Origin: CAVTHK01 sp964552235
Lineage (GTDB): Bacteria; Spirochaetota; Spirochaetia; SZUA-6; CAVTHK01
Assembly (NCBI GenBank): GCA_964552235.1
Contig: CAZKGO010000013.1
Coordinates: 1 to 64,000 of the forward strand
Reading direction: 5' to 3'
Length of the DNA: 64,000 nt
The notes under the pieces are model-generated. The model had not been told where the DNA came from and made no database searches. It was given only the letters and a program-made list of their open reading frames with translations. Positions 33,857-42,810 of this stretch are shown in pieces. The position numbers and the translations under genes were made by a program. The stretch's first letter is position 1; each line of letters opens with the position of its first letter.

Positions 33857-34938
33857 CACCGGTTCTCCTTTTCGAAGCGGGCCATGAACGACACCAGCGC
33901 ATCGACGCCTTCCTGGGGCATGGCGTTGTAGAGGCTGGCCCTCATGCCGCCGACCGACCGGTGGCCCGCCAGCGACTGCAGGCCCGCGCTCGCGGCTTCG
34001 GAGACGAACTTCTTCTCCATCGCCTGGGTCGGCAGCCCGAAGGTGACGTTCATCCACGAACGGTCGGGCCCCGTGATCTTGGCCGCGAACAGCTTCGAGG
34101 AGTCGAGGAACGAGTAGAGGGTCTGGGCCTTTTTCCGGTTGCGGTCAGCCATGCCCCGCACACCCCCGTTCTCCGCCACCCAGTCCAGCACGAGACCCGC
34201 CACGTAGATCGCGTGGCAGGGAGGCGTGTTGTACAGCGACCGGCCCTTGGCGTGGACCTGGTAGGACAGCATGGCAGGCAGGCGGTCCGTCGAGCGGCCG
34301 AGGAGGTCCCGGCGGATCACGACCACCGTCAGGCCTGCGGGGCCGATGTTCTTCTGGGCCGCGGCGTAGATCAAGCCGAAGCGCCCGCAGTCGAAGGGCT
34401 CCGAAAGGAGACTCGACGACATGTCGGCGACGAGCGGCACAGCGCCCGACTCGGGGTAGCTGCGGAAGCGCGTGCCGAAGATCGTGTTGTTGGACGTGAC
34501 GTGCAGATAATCGGCCTGCGGATCGAGAGCTCCTGGCTCGATGGCGGGGATCTCGGTGAATCCCTGCGCCTCGGACGAGGCCGCGACGCGAACCGTGCCC
34601 AGCTTGCGCGCCTCCTCGATCGCGCGCTTCGACCAGTGGCCCGAGCACACGTAGTCGGCGCTTCGCCGTTCGGTGAAGAGGTTCATGGGAACCATCGAGA
34701 ACTGCAGGGAGGCGCCGCCCTGCAGGAACAGGACTTCGTAGCCGTCGGGCACGGCCAACAGCTGCCGCAGGCGCTCGTCGGCGTGGGCCAGGATCCGTTC
34801 GAAGTCGGGCGACCGGTGGCTCATCTCCATGACCGAGATGCCGGTGGAGCCGAGGCTCAGCGTCTCGCGCTGCACCTGCTCCAGCACGGGCTCCGGCAGC
34901 ACGGCTGGACCGGGGGCGAAGTTGTACGGACGTTTCAC
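33856..34938 (-). CDS. serC: Phosphoserine aminotransferase
   Basis: PLP enzyme that converts 3-phosphohydroxypyruvate to phosphoserine. NFAPGPAVLPEPVLEQVQ at the start, HRSPDFERIL, the PLP lysine motif AAAQKNIGPAGLT, and the end GGMRASLYNAMPQEGVDALV. The start is GTG at 34938, with a strong AAAGGAGG upstream and a GTGA overlap with the rex stop. 360 residues, usual for SerC. Confidence 0.95.
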   Translation of the reverse strand: MKRPYNFAPGPAVLPEPVLEQVQRETLSLGSTGISVMEMSHRSPDFERILAHADERLRQLLAVPDGYEVLFLQGGASLQFSMVPMNLFTERRSADYVCSGHWSKRAIEEARKLGTVRVAASSEAQGFTEIPAIEPGALDPQADYLHVTSNNTIFGTRFRSYPESGAVPLVADMSSSLLSEPFDCGRFGLIYAAAQKNIGPAGLTVVVIRRDLLGRSTDRLPAMLSYQVHAKGRSLYNTPPCHAIYVAGLVLDWVAENGGVRGMADRNRKKAQTLYSFLDSSKLFAAKITGPDRSWMNVTFGLPTQAMEKKFVSEAASAGLQSLAGHRSVGGMRASLYNAMPQEGVDALVSFMARFEKENR

Positions 34939-35576
34939 TTGTTCTCCTCCTTTGCGTGGATCAGCATCGACAGGTATCGCAGCTCGTCCAGAATGGAAAG
35001 GCTGCTGCAGGCCAGACCATGAACATCGCCACCAGGCGGGCGCCCGCTCAGGTTGAGCAGTCCCCTGACGCCGCCGCGGGCGAGTCGGGCCAGCAGCTCC
35101 CTCGACGCGTCGGAGGCTGAAGTGAGAAGCGCGATCTCGATCCCTTCGCGCCTGGCCACGTTCTCGATTTCGTACGTCGGGAACAGAGGCACCCGCGACC
35201 GCGCCGTCTCCAGCCGGTTGGTATTGGAGTCGAATCCCGCGACTATGGCGCACCCCTCCAGCGCGCCGGCGCCTACGAGGGCTTCACCCAGCCAATCCAG
35301 ACCGACCACGCACAGGCGGATCGGCCTCCCCAGCCCCGTCTTGACCTCCAGAAGCCGCATGAGCTGCGACACCTCGTACCCCACCGGAGAGGGACCCAGC
35401 CCACCGACGCTGCTGATGTCGCGTCGAACCGACGCTGCACTCGTGCCCAGTCGCCCCGCGAGGTCGAAGGAGGTCACACGAGGCAGCCCACCGGCGGACA
35501 ACTCCTGCAGGCGAGCATAGAGAGCACAGAGGCGCTTGAGAGTGGCAGTCGCAGGCAGGCGACCCTTTCTGATCAC
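34935..35576 (-). CDS. rex: Rex-like redox-sensing repressor
   Basis: 213 residues with Rex architecture. A winged helix (TSFDLAGRLGTSAASVRRDI, then GPSPVGYEV) is followed by a Rossmann domain (RLCVVGLDWLGEALVG, IVAGFD, IEIALLTSAS, GVRGLLNLSG). The dinucleotide motif normally GxGxxG reads GLDWLG, so the central Gly is Asp and NAD(H) binding may differ. It sits first in an operon with serC and serA, so serine synthesis is likely to be under its control. The GTG start lies about two bases behind the predicted transcription start. Confidence 0.85.
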   Translation of the reverse strand: MIRKGRLPATATLKRLCALYARLQELSAGGLPRVTSFDLAGRLGTSAASVRRDISSVGGLGPSPVGYEVSQLMRLLEVKTGLGRPIRLCVVGLDWLGEALVGAGALEGCAIVAGFDSNTNRLETARSRVPLFPTYEIENVARREGIEIALLTSASDASRELLARLARGGVRGLLNLSGRPPGGDVHGLACSSLSILDELRYLSMLIHAKEENK

Positions 35577-35584
35577 AGAGTCAC

Positions 35585-35613
35585 AGACTATCGGTGAACA
35601 AAGGAGATGTCAA
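35585..35613 (-). promoter_or_regulatory. Promoter of rex-serC-serA, predicted leaderless
   Basis: Minus strand TTGACA (35608-35613), 17-base spacer, TAGTCT (35585-35590). Only eight bases separate the -10 from the GTG start of rex. TTCAC and GTGA elements lie in and just after the spacer and could form an operator, possibly for Rex itself. Confidence 0.65.
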
Positions 35614-35696
35614 GGGTTTTCAGGGCGAAGAAAAGGCTTCGGGGGCTCCTCAGCTGTGAAAATACAAACAGAAATCGTCGGAATACTGTGCGTCTG

Positions 35697-37442
35697 CTAT
35701 ACGAAGGTGTCCGGATCGAGATAAGCCGCCATCTGGATGACTCGCTCCAGGTAGCCTGCCTTTCGCTTCTTCACGAAGATTTGAAGGAGGGCATAGCGGG
35801 CCTCCTCGTCGACACGCCACATCTGGATGCTCAGCGTGTCGCCCTCGGACAGGCCGGTGTTGTCGGCCACTGATCCGGGAACGACCTGCCGAATCACGTA
35901 CTCCGCTTCCCACAGGAATCCCCCAGCCGGCTCCACCCGCAGCCCGAAGAGAGGCGGCAGCGCGTTGATCCGGGCGTCCCGCTCCAGCGCAATCTCCATG
36001 GGGCTCCTTGGCCGCTTCTCCAGCTTGACGAGACCCGACAGGGATTGCGAGCCGCGTCGCCACGAGCAGGCGATCAGCGTCTCGGCCGGGAGGTCGAGCA
36101 GGTAGTCCTGCAGATCCCGGATGCGCGAAAAGGCGCGGCCGTTGACAGCCTGGATTCGATCGCCGGGCTTCAAACCGGCACGCTCAGCGGCCTGGCCCGG
36201 CACCGAGTAAACCACCTCCAGGCCCTGGTCGGTCTCCATCAGCGCGGCCCCGATCCAGGAATGGCTGACCTCGCCTCCCCTCATCAACTCGGGCAGCACC
36301 TTTCGAATCCAGTGCTGCGGAATGGCGAAGCTTAACCCTTCGTAGGGCTTGATCCCCGCGAACACCATGCCAAGAAGATCTCCCCGCTCGTTGAGCAGGG
36401 GACCGCCGCTGTTGCCGGGGTTCACGGGGGCGTCGATCTGAATCACGTCGCCCATCTGCAGCAGACGTCTGCGGCCCGTCGCGGAGACGATCCCCGACGT
36501 GACCGTGTTCTGGAGAAAGGGGTCCACCGGCGATCCAATGGCCAGCACCTTCTCCCCCTCGGTGACCCTGGGATGGGTGTGGAGAGCGAACACGTACTCG
36601 GGCCGAACCTCCACTTTCAGCAGGGCGAGATCGAAGACCGGATCCCAGGCGATCACCTTGGCCGGGACGCGCTCCTCGGCCCGGCGCGGAAGCCGCACGT
36701 ACAGCCGCGAGTAGCCTTCGTACTTGGGATCCACTTCGCTGGCCACGACGTGGTGGTTGGTGAGCAGGTAGCCTCGGTCGTCCACGAAGAAGCCGCTGCC
36801 CATGGCGCGATCGGGCAGACCCACACCGCCTTCGAACCGGATCCCCTTGTCGACCCAGATGGTGGCGGTGCCTTTCAGCATTGTGGCGGTGCTGGGCGCT
36901 TCGACCACGCCCGTGCGCGCCTGCTCGAACAGGGAGGCCGCGCCCTTTTCTGCGAACACCCGCGAAAGGGCGTCGAGCTCGCCGGCGCCCAGCAGGCCCG
37001 CTTCGATGCTGCGGGCCAGGTACAGCGAAGCAGAGACCGCATCGCCGGCCCGGGTGCGCTCCTCGATGAGCGCAGCCGCGATGCGCGGCAGCGACCAGTC
37101 GGGAAAGCGCGACGCCTCTCCCATCGCCTGCAGCGACAGGTACAGCCGGTAGGCCTCCGCCGGGTCAGGCGCCGCCGCAGCGGCAGCAAACGCCGCAGCG
37201 ACGCCCTCGATCGCCCGCTGGCGGTAGCCCGCCAGATCGCCGCCGTCGGTTCCGGCATCGCCCGTGCGCTTGAGGAACTCGATGTCCTGCAGCGCGCGCA
37301 GGTAGTTGCCCGATTCCAGCGTCTGCTGGATGTCGCGGGCCCTCACCTGCTCGAGCGTGGCGGGCCCGCTCGCCATTCGCGCAGACAGGCATCCCGCCAG
37401 CGCTGCGGCGGCAGCGACCAGGACGAGGGACCGGAGCGTCAC
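35697..37442 (-). CDS. HtrA-like serine protease lipoprotein with PDZ domain
   Basis: 581 residues from GTG 37442. Signal peptide with lipobox ALAGC (Cys18), then ~170 residues of helical repeats (QTLESGNYLRALQDIEFL). A trypsin-like domain follows with catalytic His231 (TNHHVV), Asp271 (FDLALLKV) and Ser345 (NPGNSGGP), then a PDZ domain (ERAGLKPGDRIQAVNGRAFS) and a second PDZ-like region near the end (VADNTGLSEGDTLSI). An envelope-anchored quality-control or processing protease. Coupled by GTGA to the upstream TPR/Asp-loop protein and ultimately to ftsH. Confidence 0.88.
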   Translation of the reverse strand: MTLRSLVLVAAAAALAGCLSARMASGPATLEQVRARDIQQTLESGNYLRALQDIEFLKRTGDAGTDGGDLAGYRQRAIEGVAAAFAAAAAAPDPAEAYRLYLSLQAMGEASRFPDWSLPRIAAALIEERTRAGDAVSASLYLARSIEAGLLGAGELDALSRVFAEKGAASLFEQARTGVVEAPSTATMLKGTATIWVDKGIRFEGGVGLPDRAMGSGFFVDDRGYLLTNHHVVASEVDPKYEGYSRLYVRLPRRAEERVPAKVIAWDPVFDLALLKVEVRPEYVFALHTHPRVTEGEKVLAIGSPVDPFLQNTVTSGIVSATGRRRLLQMGDVIQIDAPVNPGNSGGPLLNERGDLLGMVFAGIKPYEGLSFAIPQHWIRKVLPELMRGGEVSHSWIGAALMETDQGLEVVYSVPGQAAERAGLKPGDRIQAVNGRAFSRIRDLQDYLLDLPAETLIACSWRRGSQSLSGLVKLEKRPRSPMEIALERDARINALPPLFGLRVEPAGGFLWEAEYVIRQVVPGSVADNTGLSEGDTLSIQMWRVDEEARYALLQIFVKKRKAGYLERVIQMAAYLDPDTFV

Positions 37443-39007
37443 GGCCGCGTCTCCCTTGGCGCGACGATGGCGGGCCACAGCGACGCGGCAGAGGGACGAT
37501 CCTCGAAAACCGGCGTCGATCGCTCCGGCACTCCGTCTTCGTCGTAGTCCCACAACCAACGCCGCTGCTGGTAGTCGACGCTGTAGTCCGCGATGCCGTT
37601 GTGATTGAGATCCACCTCGATTCTCAGCAGCCCGTCCGCCGACCATCGCTCGAACACGTCGAAAGCCCCGTCGCCATCCAGGTCGCGCTCCCCGGCCGAC
37701 GGGCGGCCTTCGCGGAACGTCACCACGTAGTCGCGGCGCCCATCGGCGTTTCCGTCCTCTTCGAAGCCGCTCGGCAGACCCGCCTCCAGAGTCCAGGTTC
37801 TGCGGACACCCGCCGGCCCGACCGAACTCACGGCCCTCGCGGCCATGGCCAGGGTCGCTTCCTGCGGGACGTTGCCGAGCAACCGGAGGCGGACGACGCC
37901 CTCGCTGCCCGCTCCCTCGATGAACGGCCCCTGGATTCTGCGCGGTGGCAGGTCGAACCGCCACGTGAGGCCGTCGCGGACCATCTGCACGGCCGACAGA
38001 TACGGATAGGGCGAGTAGTCGAACCGGGCGCCGTCCGCGACCAACACGCCGCCGTCGAAACGAACGTCCGCGGCCAGATCCTGGTTGGAGTCGCGAATCC
38101 ACGACCGCAGGGAGCCTCGCTCGTACTCGTAGATCTCTTCGGCGATCCCGTCACGGTTCTCGTCCACCCATCGACGGCCGCTGTAGCCGCCTATCTGTTC
38201 GTCGAAGCGCTCCTTGAGCCCGGGGTCGTGGGCCGCGGCCCGAGCGACCGCGACCAGGAGATCAACCTGAAGGTTGCCGCCCGCGGCAAAGAAGCGGTCC
38301 AGGGTCGCCCGGTCGGCTTTGGCGGCAAAGGCCTCGGCAAAGACCCGCGCGTCGGCCGCCGGCCTGACCGCGTAGTCTTCGGGCAGCAGGGCGCCCCGCG
38401 CGACCGCAGCCAGAGCCCGCTCCGCCGCGATGGCGGGATCGTCCGGCACGACCATGGCCGCGAGATCGAGGGCTTCCCTGACCGGAAGGCCGGCGGTCCG
38501 CAGGGCGCGCGCCCGCAGCAGGTGCAGCACTGCGTCGGCCGGATGCCGCCTGAGGCCGGCCTCGATCGCGGAAAGGGCCGCCTCCTGCCGCCCGAGGCCC
38601 AGCAGGGCGGCCGCCGTCAGGCGGAACGGCTCGACGCCGCCGACATCGGACGGAGCGAGGCTGTCGAGGATGCGCAAGGCCTGCTCGCAGCGTCCGACGC
38701 GCACCAGGAGCGCGGCCAGATCGAGCTTTGCCGCGCCCATGCCGGCTTTCTCGAAGCGGGCGTTCTCGAGCGCCCTCTCGAGCATCGAGATGGCGCGCTG
38801 GACATCGGTGCCGGCATGGAGGCGAGACAGGTAGTAGAACGCGTCGCTGGCGCCGGGATCCAGCTCCGAGGCAGCGGTGAGAAACCGCTCGGCGGCAGCC
38901 CGGTCGCCGCCGACCAGCGCGTCGATGCCCAGAAGCAGGAACGGCTGCGCCGGAGACGCGAGGGCGAGGACCGGGATCAGGAGGAGCGCAGGGACGTAGC
39001 CCCTCAT
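37439..39007 (-). CDS. Exported TPR protein with C-terminal Asp-rich (EF-loop-like) repeats
   Basis: 522 residues with signal peptide MRGYVPALLLIPVLALASPA. Residues ~25-270 are TPR helix pairs (AAERFLTAASELDPGASDAF). The C-terminal half has about six loops of the DxDxDG kind: near 282 (DENRDGIAEE), 307, 418 (DGNADGRRD), 442 (DLDGDGAFD), 466 (DLNHNGIAD) and 487 (DYDEDGVPE), each followed by a Tyr/Phe/Trp-rich strand. The pattern suggests calcium-stabilised beta repeats in the periplasm or outer membrane. It sits between ftsH (4-base overlap) and the HtrA-like protease. Confidence 0.75.
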   Translation of the reverse strand: MRGYVPALLLIPVLALASPAQPFLLLGIDALVGGDRAAAERFLTAASELDPGASDAFYYLSRLHAGTDVQRAISMLERALENARFEKAGMGAAKLDLAALLVRVGRCEQALRILDSLAPSDVGGVEPFRLTAAALLGLGRQEAALSAIEAGLRRHPADAVLHLLRARALRTAGLPVREALDLAAMVVPDDPAIAAERALAAVARGALLPEDYAVRPAADARVFAEAFAAKADRATLDRFFAAGGNLQVDLLVAVARAAAHDPGLKERFDEQIGGYSGRRWVDENRDGIAEEIYEYERGSLRSWIRDSNQDLAADVRFDGGVLVADGARFDYSPYPYLSAVQMVRDGLTWRFDLPPRRIQGPFIEGAGSEGVVRLRLLGNVPQEATLAMAARAVSSVGPAGVRRTWTLEAGLPSGFEEDGNADGRRDYVVTFREGRPSAGERDLDGDGAFDVFERWSADGLLRIEVDLNHNGIADYSVDYQQRRWLWDYDEDGVPERSTPVFEDRPSAASLWPAIVAPRETRP

Positions 39008-40869
39008 GAGTCTGACTCGTCGCTCCGCTTTGCCGCGGGGAGTCCGAGCAGGCCGCGGACCTCCGCGTCGTCCAGGGTCTCCCTGATGATCAGGGCATCG
39101 GTGAGGCTGTCCATCTGGGCCCGGTGCTCCTGGAGCAGCCTGGTGGCCTTTTCGAGGCAGCTCTGCACGATCGCCCGGATCTCGTAGTCGATCTTCTGGG
39201 CGGTCTCCTCCGAGTAGTCCTTGTGCCGCGCGATCTCCTTGCCGATGAAGATCGGTTCTTCCTTCTGCCCGTAGGCGATCGGGCCGAGAGCCTCGCTCAT
39301 GCCCCATTCGCAGACCATCTTGCGCGCGATATCCGTCGCCTGCTCGATATCGGCCTGGGCCCCCGTCGAGGTCTGCCCGTAGACGATGCTTTCCGCGGCG
39401 TAGCCTCCCATCGCGATCGTCACCCGGTCGAGCAGCCATCCCCGGTTGCGCGAGTAGGCGTCGGACTCCGGCAGCGATATGGCCATGCCCAGCGCCCGCC
39501 CGTGGGGGATGATCGTGACCTTGTGCAGGGGATCGGCATTCTCCAGGTAGTAGTGGAGCAGCGCGTGGCCGGCCTCGTGGTAGGCCGTCACCTTCTTTTC
39601 CTTCGGCGGGATCACGCGCGACTTGCGCGCCACACCCATCAGCACCTTGTCGCGGGCCTCCTCGAACTCGGCCATGCCGACCCGCTCCTTATTCTTCCGA
39701 CCGGCATAGAGCGCGGCTTCGTTGACCAGGTTCGCCAGGTCGGCGCCCGATGTGCCTGCCGTCGCTCTGGCGATCCGGCTCATGTCCACGTCGGAGCCCA
39801 CCGGGATCTTGGCGGCGTGGATGCGCAGGATCGCCTCCCGCTCCTTGACGTCCGGCATGTCCACCACGACCTGGCGGTCGAAGCGGCCGGGTCGCAGCAG
39901 GGCCGGGTCGAGGACGTCGGGGCGGTTGGTGGCCGCCAGTATGATCACGCCGTCCTTGGTGTCGAACCCGTCCATCTCGACCAGCATCTGGTTAAGCGTC
40001 TGTTCGCGCTCGTCATGACCTCCGCCATAGCCGGCGCCCCGAGTCCGCCCGACTGCGTCGAGCTCGTCGATGAACAGGATGCAGGGCGCGTTCTTCCTGC
40101 CCTGTTCAAAGAGGTCCCGCACCCGGCTGGCCCCCACGCCGACGAACATCTCCACGAAATCCGAGCCCGACATATGGAAGAAGGGCACGTTCGCCTCGCC
40201 GGCGATCGCCTTGGCCAGGAGCGTCTTGCCCGTTCCGGGCATGCCGACCAGCAGAACTCCCTTGGGGATCTTGGCGCCGATCCTGGTGAAGCGGCCGGGG
40301 CTCTTGAGGAACTCCACCACTTCCTGAAGCTCGTACTTGGCCTCCTCCTGGCCGGCGACGTCGGCAAAGGTCACCTTCTTGCCGCGGTCCAGGTACCGCT
40401 TGGCCCGGCTCTTGCCGAAAGAGAACGCCTTGTTGCCGCTGCCCTGGATCTGCCGGAACATGAACCAGATAAAGAAGAATCCGATGAACCACGGCAGGAA
40501 CTCGAACAGCACCTTGAGCGGCGACACGGTGCGGGAGCCGCCCTGGATCACGACCTTGTTGTCGACCATGCGGTCGATCAGGTTGCCGTCGAAGTAGGGA
40601 ATGATCGTACGGAACGAGGTGACGGTGCTCGAGCCGTCCTTGAGTTCGCCGCGGATCAGCTGCCCGTCCAGGATCTTGACCGACTGCACCTTGCCCGTTT
40701 CGAGGTAGTTGAGGAAGTGCGAGTACGGGATCTCCCGCGCCATATCGGTGTCCTGCAGGAAGAAGAAAAAGACGAAGAACCCGATCAGGACGAGCAGGGA
40801 CACGAGGGCCGCCCTGTTGTTGAAGTTGAACCGCTGGTTCTTCGGGTCGTTTTCGTTGTTGTTTGGCAC
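39004..40869 (-). CDS. ftsH: ATP-dependent zinc metalloprotease FtsH
   Basis: Membrane AAA+ protease. Two transmembrane segments (~20-38 and ~108-126) flank a periplasmic region; the AAA+ domain has Walker A GMPGTGKTLLAKA (GMPG instead of the usual GPPG), Walker B CILFIDELDAVG, and SRH TNRPDVLDPALLRPGRFDR; the zinc site is HEAGHALLH. 621 residues. The start is GTG at 40869, two bases after the tilS stop. It degrades misfolded membrane proteins and short-lived regulators. Confidence 0.97.
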   Translation of the reverse strand: MPNNNENDPKNQRFNFNNRAALVSLLVLIGFFVFFFFLQDTDMAREIPYSHFLNYLETGKVQSVKILDGQLIRGELKDGSSTVTSFRTIIPYFDGNLIDRMVDNKVVIQGGSRTVSPLKVLFEFLPWFIGFFFIWFMFRQIQGSGNKAFSFGKSRAKRYLDRGKKVTFADVAGQEEAKYELQEVVEFLKSPGRFTRIGAKIPKGVLLVGMPGTGKTLLAKAIAGEANVPFFHMSGSDFVEMFVGVGASRVRDLFEQGRKNAPCILFIDELDAVGRTRGAGYGGGHDEREQTLNQMLVEMDGFDTKDGVIILAATNRPDVLDPALLRPGRFDRQVVVDMPDVKEREAILRIHAAKIPVGSDVDMSRIARATAGTSGADLANLVNEAALYAGRKNKERVGMAEFEEARDKVLMGVARKSRVIPPKEKKVTAYHEAGHALLHYYLENADPLHKVTIIPHGRALGMAISLPESDAYSRNRGWLLDRVTIAMGGYAAESIVYGQTSTGAQADIEQATDIARKMVCEWGMSEALGPIAYGQKEEPIFIGKEIARHKDYSEETAQKIDYEIRAIVQSCLEKATRLLQEHRAQMDSLTDALIIRETLDDAEVRGLLGLPAAKRSDESDS

Positions 40870-40871
40870 CT

Positions 40872-42263
40872 TCAGCTCCGTCTTCCGTGAATAGACGTCA
40901 GACTGATCGAGCCGCCTCCCGGCAGGCCTTCTCTATCCGCCGCGACCGCGCCCCACGGCAGGGCGATCACCGCCACGACTCCCAGGGAGTCGGCAACAAC
41001 CGCCGCGTCGTCACGAGCATCGAGAGGCACTCCCCACTGGTTCAGGAGTTTCTTGAGGCTCTTGGCGCCGGCTGCCGTGTGCAGGCGGTCGCCCCGACGG
41101 CGGGAACGGACAATCACGGGCGGTCGCACGCCTGGTCCCTCGATTCCGACGCTTCGTGATCGCCTGCCGGGCTGTGCGACTTTCCCCCGAAGCCGCAGCC
41201 TGTACGAGCCAGCGTGCGATGTTCCCGGCCCGGCTACAAGAGTAAAGTATCCTGTTTTGTCGGGGCAGACAATATGCGGACCGACGAGAAACCGGCCCGC
41301 CTCCAGGCTGATCCGCGCTCCCGCGAAGCTGACCCCGCCCTCCAGGTGAGCGGGACGGCTTTCGAGCAGGCCGCGGATCGCCCGGTAGGGCAGCCTGTTC
41401 CGCACAGCCGTCACCCTGTCCAGGACCCGGTACAGCGACTCGGTCCTGAGCGCGAGCGGCAACGCAAAGAGCTCGTCGGCTCCCGCCGAGAAGCGACGGG
41501 GGCCTTCCGCGCGCCAGACGTCGCGCAGCTCCAGCTCGGCTTCGACAAAGGCGGCGAGAGCGGACATCTTGCGCGACAGGGACCGGAGAGCGACCCGGTG
41601 CCCGGGAAAGACCCGTCTGGCGACCGGCATCAGGTCCGCCCGGATGCGGTTGCGGAGGAAGCGCCTGTCGTCGTTCGACGAGTCGATGCGGGTGCTCTGC
41701 CCGCGCGCCGCCAGGAACCGCACCACCTCCGCGCGCGGGCAGTCCAGCAGCGGCCGGATCACGTCGCCGGCGCGCGGCTGGATTCCCGCCAGGCCCCGCG
41801 CGCTCGACCCCTGGAAGAAGCGCATGATCATCGTCTCGACCTGGTCGTCGGCGGTGTGTCCGAGGGCGATGGCCGCGCACCCGTGGGCCCGTGCCGCCGC
41901 GCGCAGGCAACCCATCCTGTAGACCCGCGCGGTCTCTTCGAGGCTCCGGTGGCTGCGCCGGGCCCGGCTTTCCAGCAGGCCGGGCTCGGCGGCCATGGTC
42001 GTCAGAGCGACCCCGAGGCCGCAGCACAGGCGCTCGACTGCGGCCCGCTCGGCGTCCCTCTCCGCGGCCGTACGGATGCCGTGGTCGATGTGCGCCGCCA
42101 CTACGCCCAGGCCGCGCCGGGGCCCCACCTCGTGCAGGGCCAGCAGGAGCGCGGTCGAATCGGGACCGCCCGAACAGCCGACGAGAATCCGGGATCCCGG
42201 CTCAGCTGCCAGATGGTCGAGAGCCTGGTCAACCTGTGCCAGCAGCTTTTCGGTTGATCTCAT
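40872..42263 (-). CDS. tilS: tRNA(Ile)-lysidine synthase
   Basis: Adds lysine to C34 of tRNA-Ile(CAU) so that it reads AUA. PP-loop VGCSGGPDSTALLLAL near residue 28-43, HIDHGIR, and ALGHTADDQVET; a C-terminal substrate-binding domain follows. 463 residues. The ATG at 42263 overlaps the end of pth by 35 bases. It fits a conserved pth-tilS-ftsH order. Confidence 0.94.
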   Translation of the reverse strand: MRSTEKLLAQVDQALDHLAAEPGSRILVGCSGGPDSTALLLALHEVGPRRGLGVVAAHIDHGIRTAAERDAERAAVERLCCGLGVALTTMAAEPGLLESRARRSHRSLEETARVYRMGCLRAAARAHGCAAIALGHTADDQVETMIMRFFQGSSARGLAGIQPRAGDVIRPLLDCPRAEVVRFLAARGQSTRIDSSNDDRRFLRNRIRADLMPVARRVFPGHRVALRSLSRKMSALAAFVEAELELRDVWRAEGPRRFSAGADELFALPLALRTESLYRVLDRVTAVRNRLPYRAIRGLLESRPAHLEGGVSFAGARISLEAGRFLVGPHIVCPDKTGYFTLVAGPGTSHAGSYRLRLRGKVAQPGRRSRSVGIEGPGVRPPVIVRSRRRGDRLHTAAGAKSLKKLLNQWGVPLDARDDAAVVADSLGVVAVIALPWGAVAADREGLPGGGSISLTSIHGRRS

Positions 42264-42807
42264 TCATGACCCGCTCGGCGCCTTCGTCGCGCAGCCTCAG
42301 CAAGGCGTCCGCAGCCTGGTTCACCGCCCGATCGAGCGCCGCGGCCTCATCGGGTCCCGGTCTGCTCAGCACCCAGGGCACGATGTCCTCGCGCGAATCC
42401 GGACGTCCGATCCCGATGACGAGCCGGACGATCTCGGTGGTCCCCGCATGCCGGATCAGCGATTCGAGGCCTTTCTGGCCGCCCGCGGACCCGCGCGCGC
42501 GAAGACGGCACTGACCTGCCGGAAGGTCGAGGCTGTCGCAGACCACGACCACCTCCGGGAGCCGGGCATTTGCGTGCCTGAGCACCGCGGCGAGGATCTC
42601 GCCCGAGGCGTTCATGTAGGTCAGAGGCTTGACGAGATACAGGGGCGCCGCCCCTGCGGCTGCATGGGCCACGGCATACCGTCTCCACACCGGCCGCTTC
42701 CAGCGCAGCCGCAGGCGCGCCGCCAGACGATCGACCACGGCGTACCCGACGTTGTGGCGACTGCCTTCGTACATGGGCCCGGGATTGCCCAGACCGATCG
42801 CAACCAG
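42229..42807 (-). CDS. pth: Peptidyl-tRNA hydrolase, apparent CTG start
   Basis: Hydrolyses peptidyl-tRNA to recycle tRNA. The essential N-terminal strand VAIGLGNPGPMYEGSRHNVG is complete only if translation begins upstream of the first ATG (42774). Between the in-frame TAG of rplY (42811-42813) and the GLGNPG motif there are only eight codons: CGT CTG GTT GCG ATC GGT CTG GGC. The best initiator is CTG at 42807, with GGAG about nine bases upstream. Starting at the ATG would lose the first beta strand and the GNPGP loop. From CTG the protein has 192 residues, the normal size. Confidence 0.92.
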   Translation of the reverse strand: MVAIGLGNPGPMYEGSRHNVGYAVVDRLAARLRLRWKRPVWRRYAVAHAAAGAAPLYLVKPLTYMNASGEILAAVLRHANARLPEVVVVCDSLDLPAGQCRLRARGSAGGQKGLESLIRHAGTTEIVRLVIGIGRPDSREDIVPWVLSRPGPDEAAALDRAVNQAADALLRLRDEGAERVMNEINRKAAGTG

Positions 42808-42810
42808 ACG

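Noticed and set aside
35654..35671. Classical Rex operator (TTGTGAA...TTCACAA) upstream of the rex gene
   Set aside because: Only the left half, CTGTGAA, fits; the right half reads CAAACAG. Too weak to list as a site.
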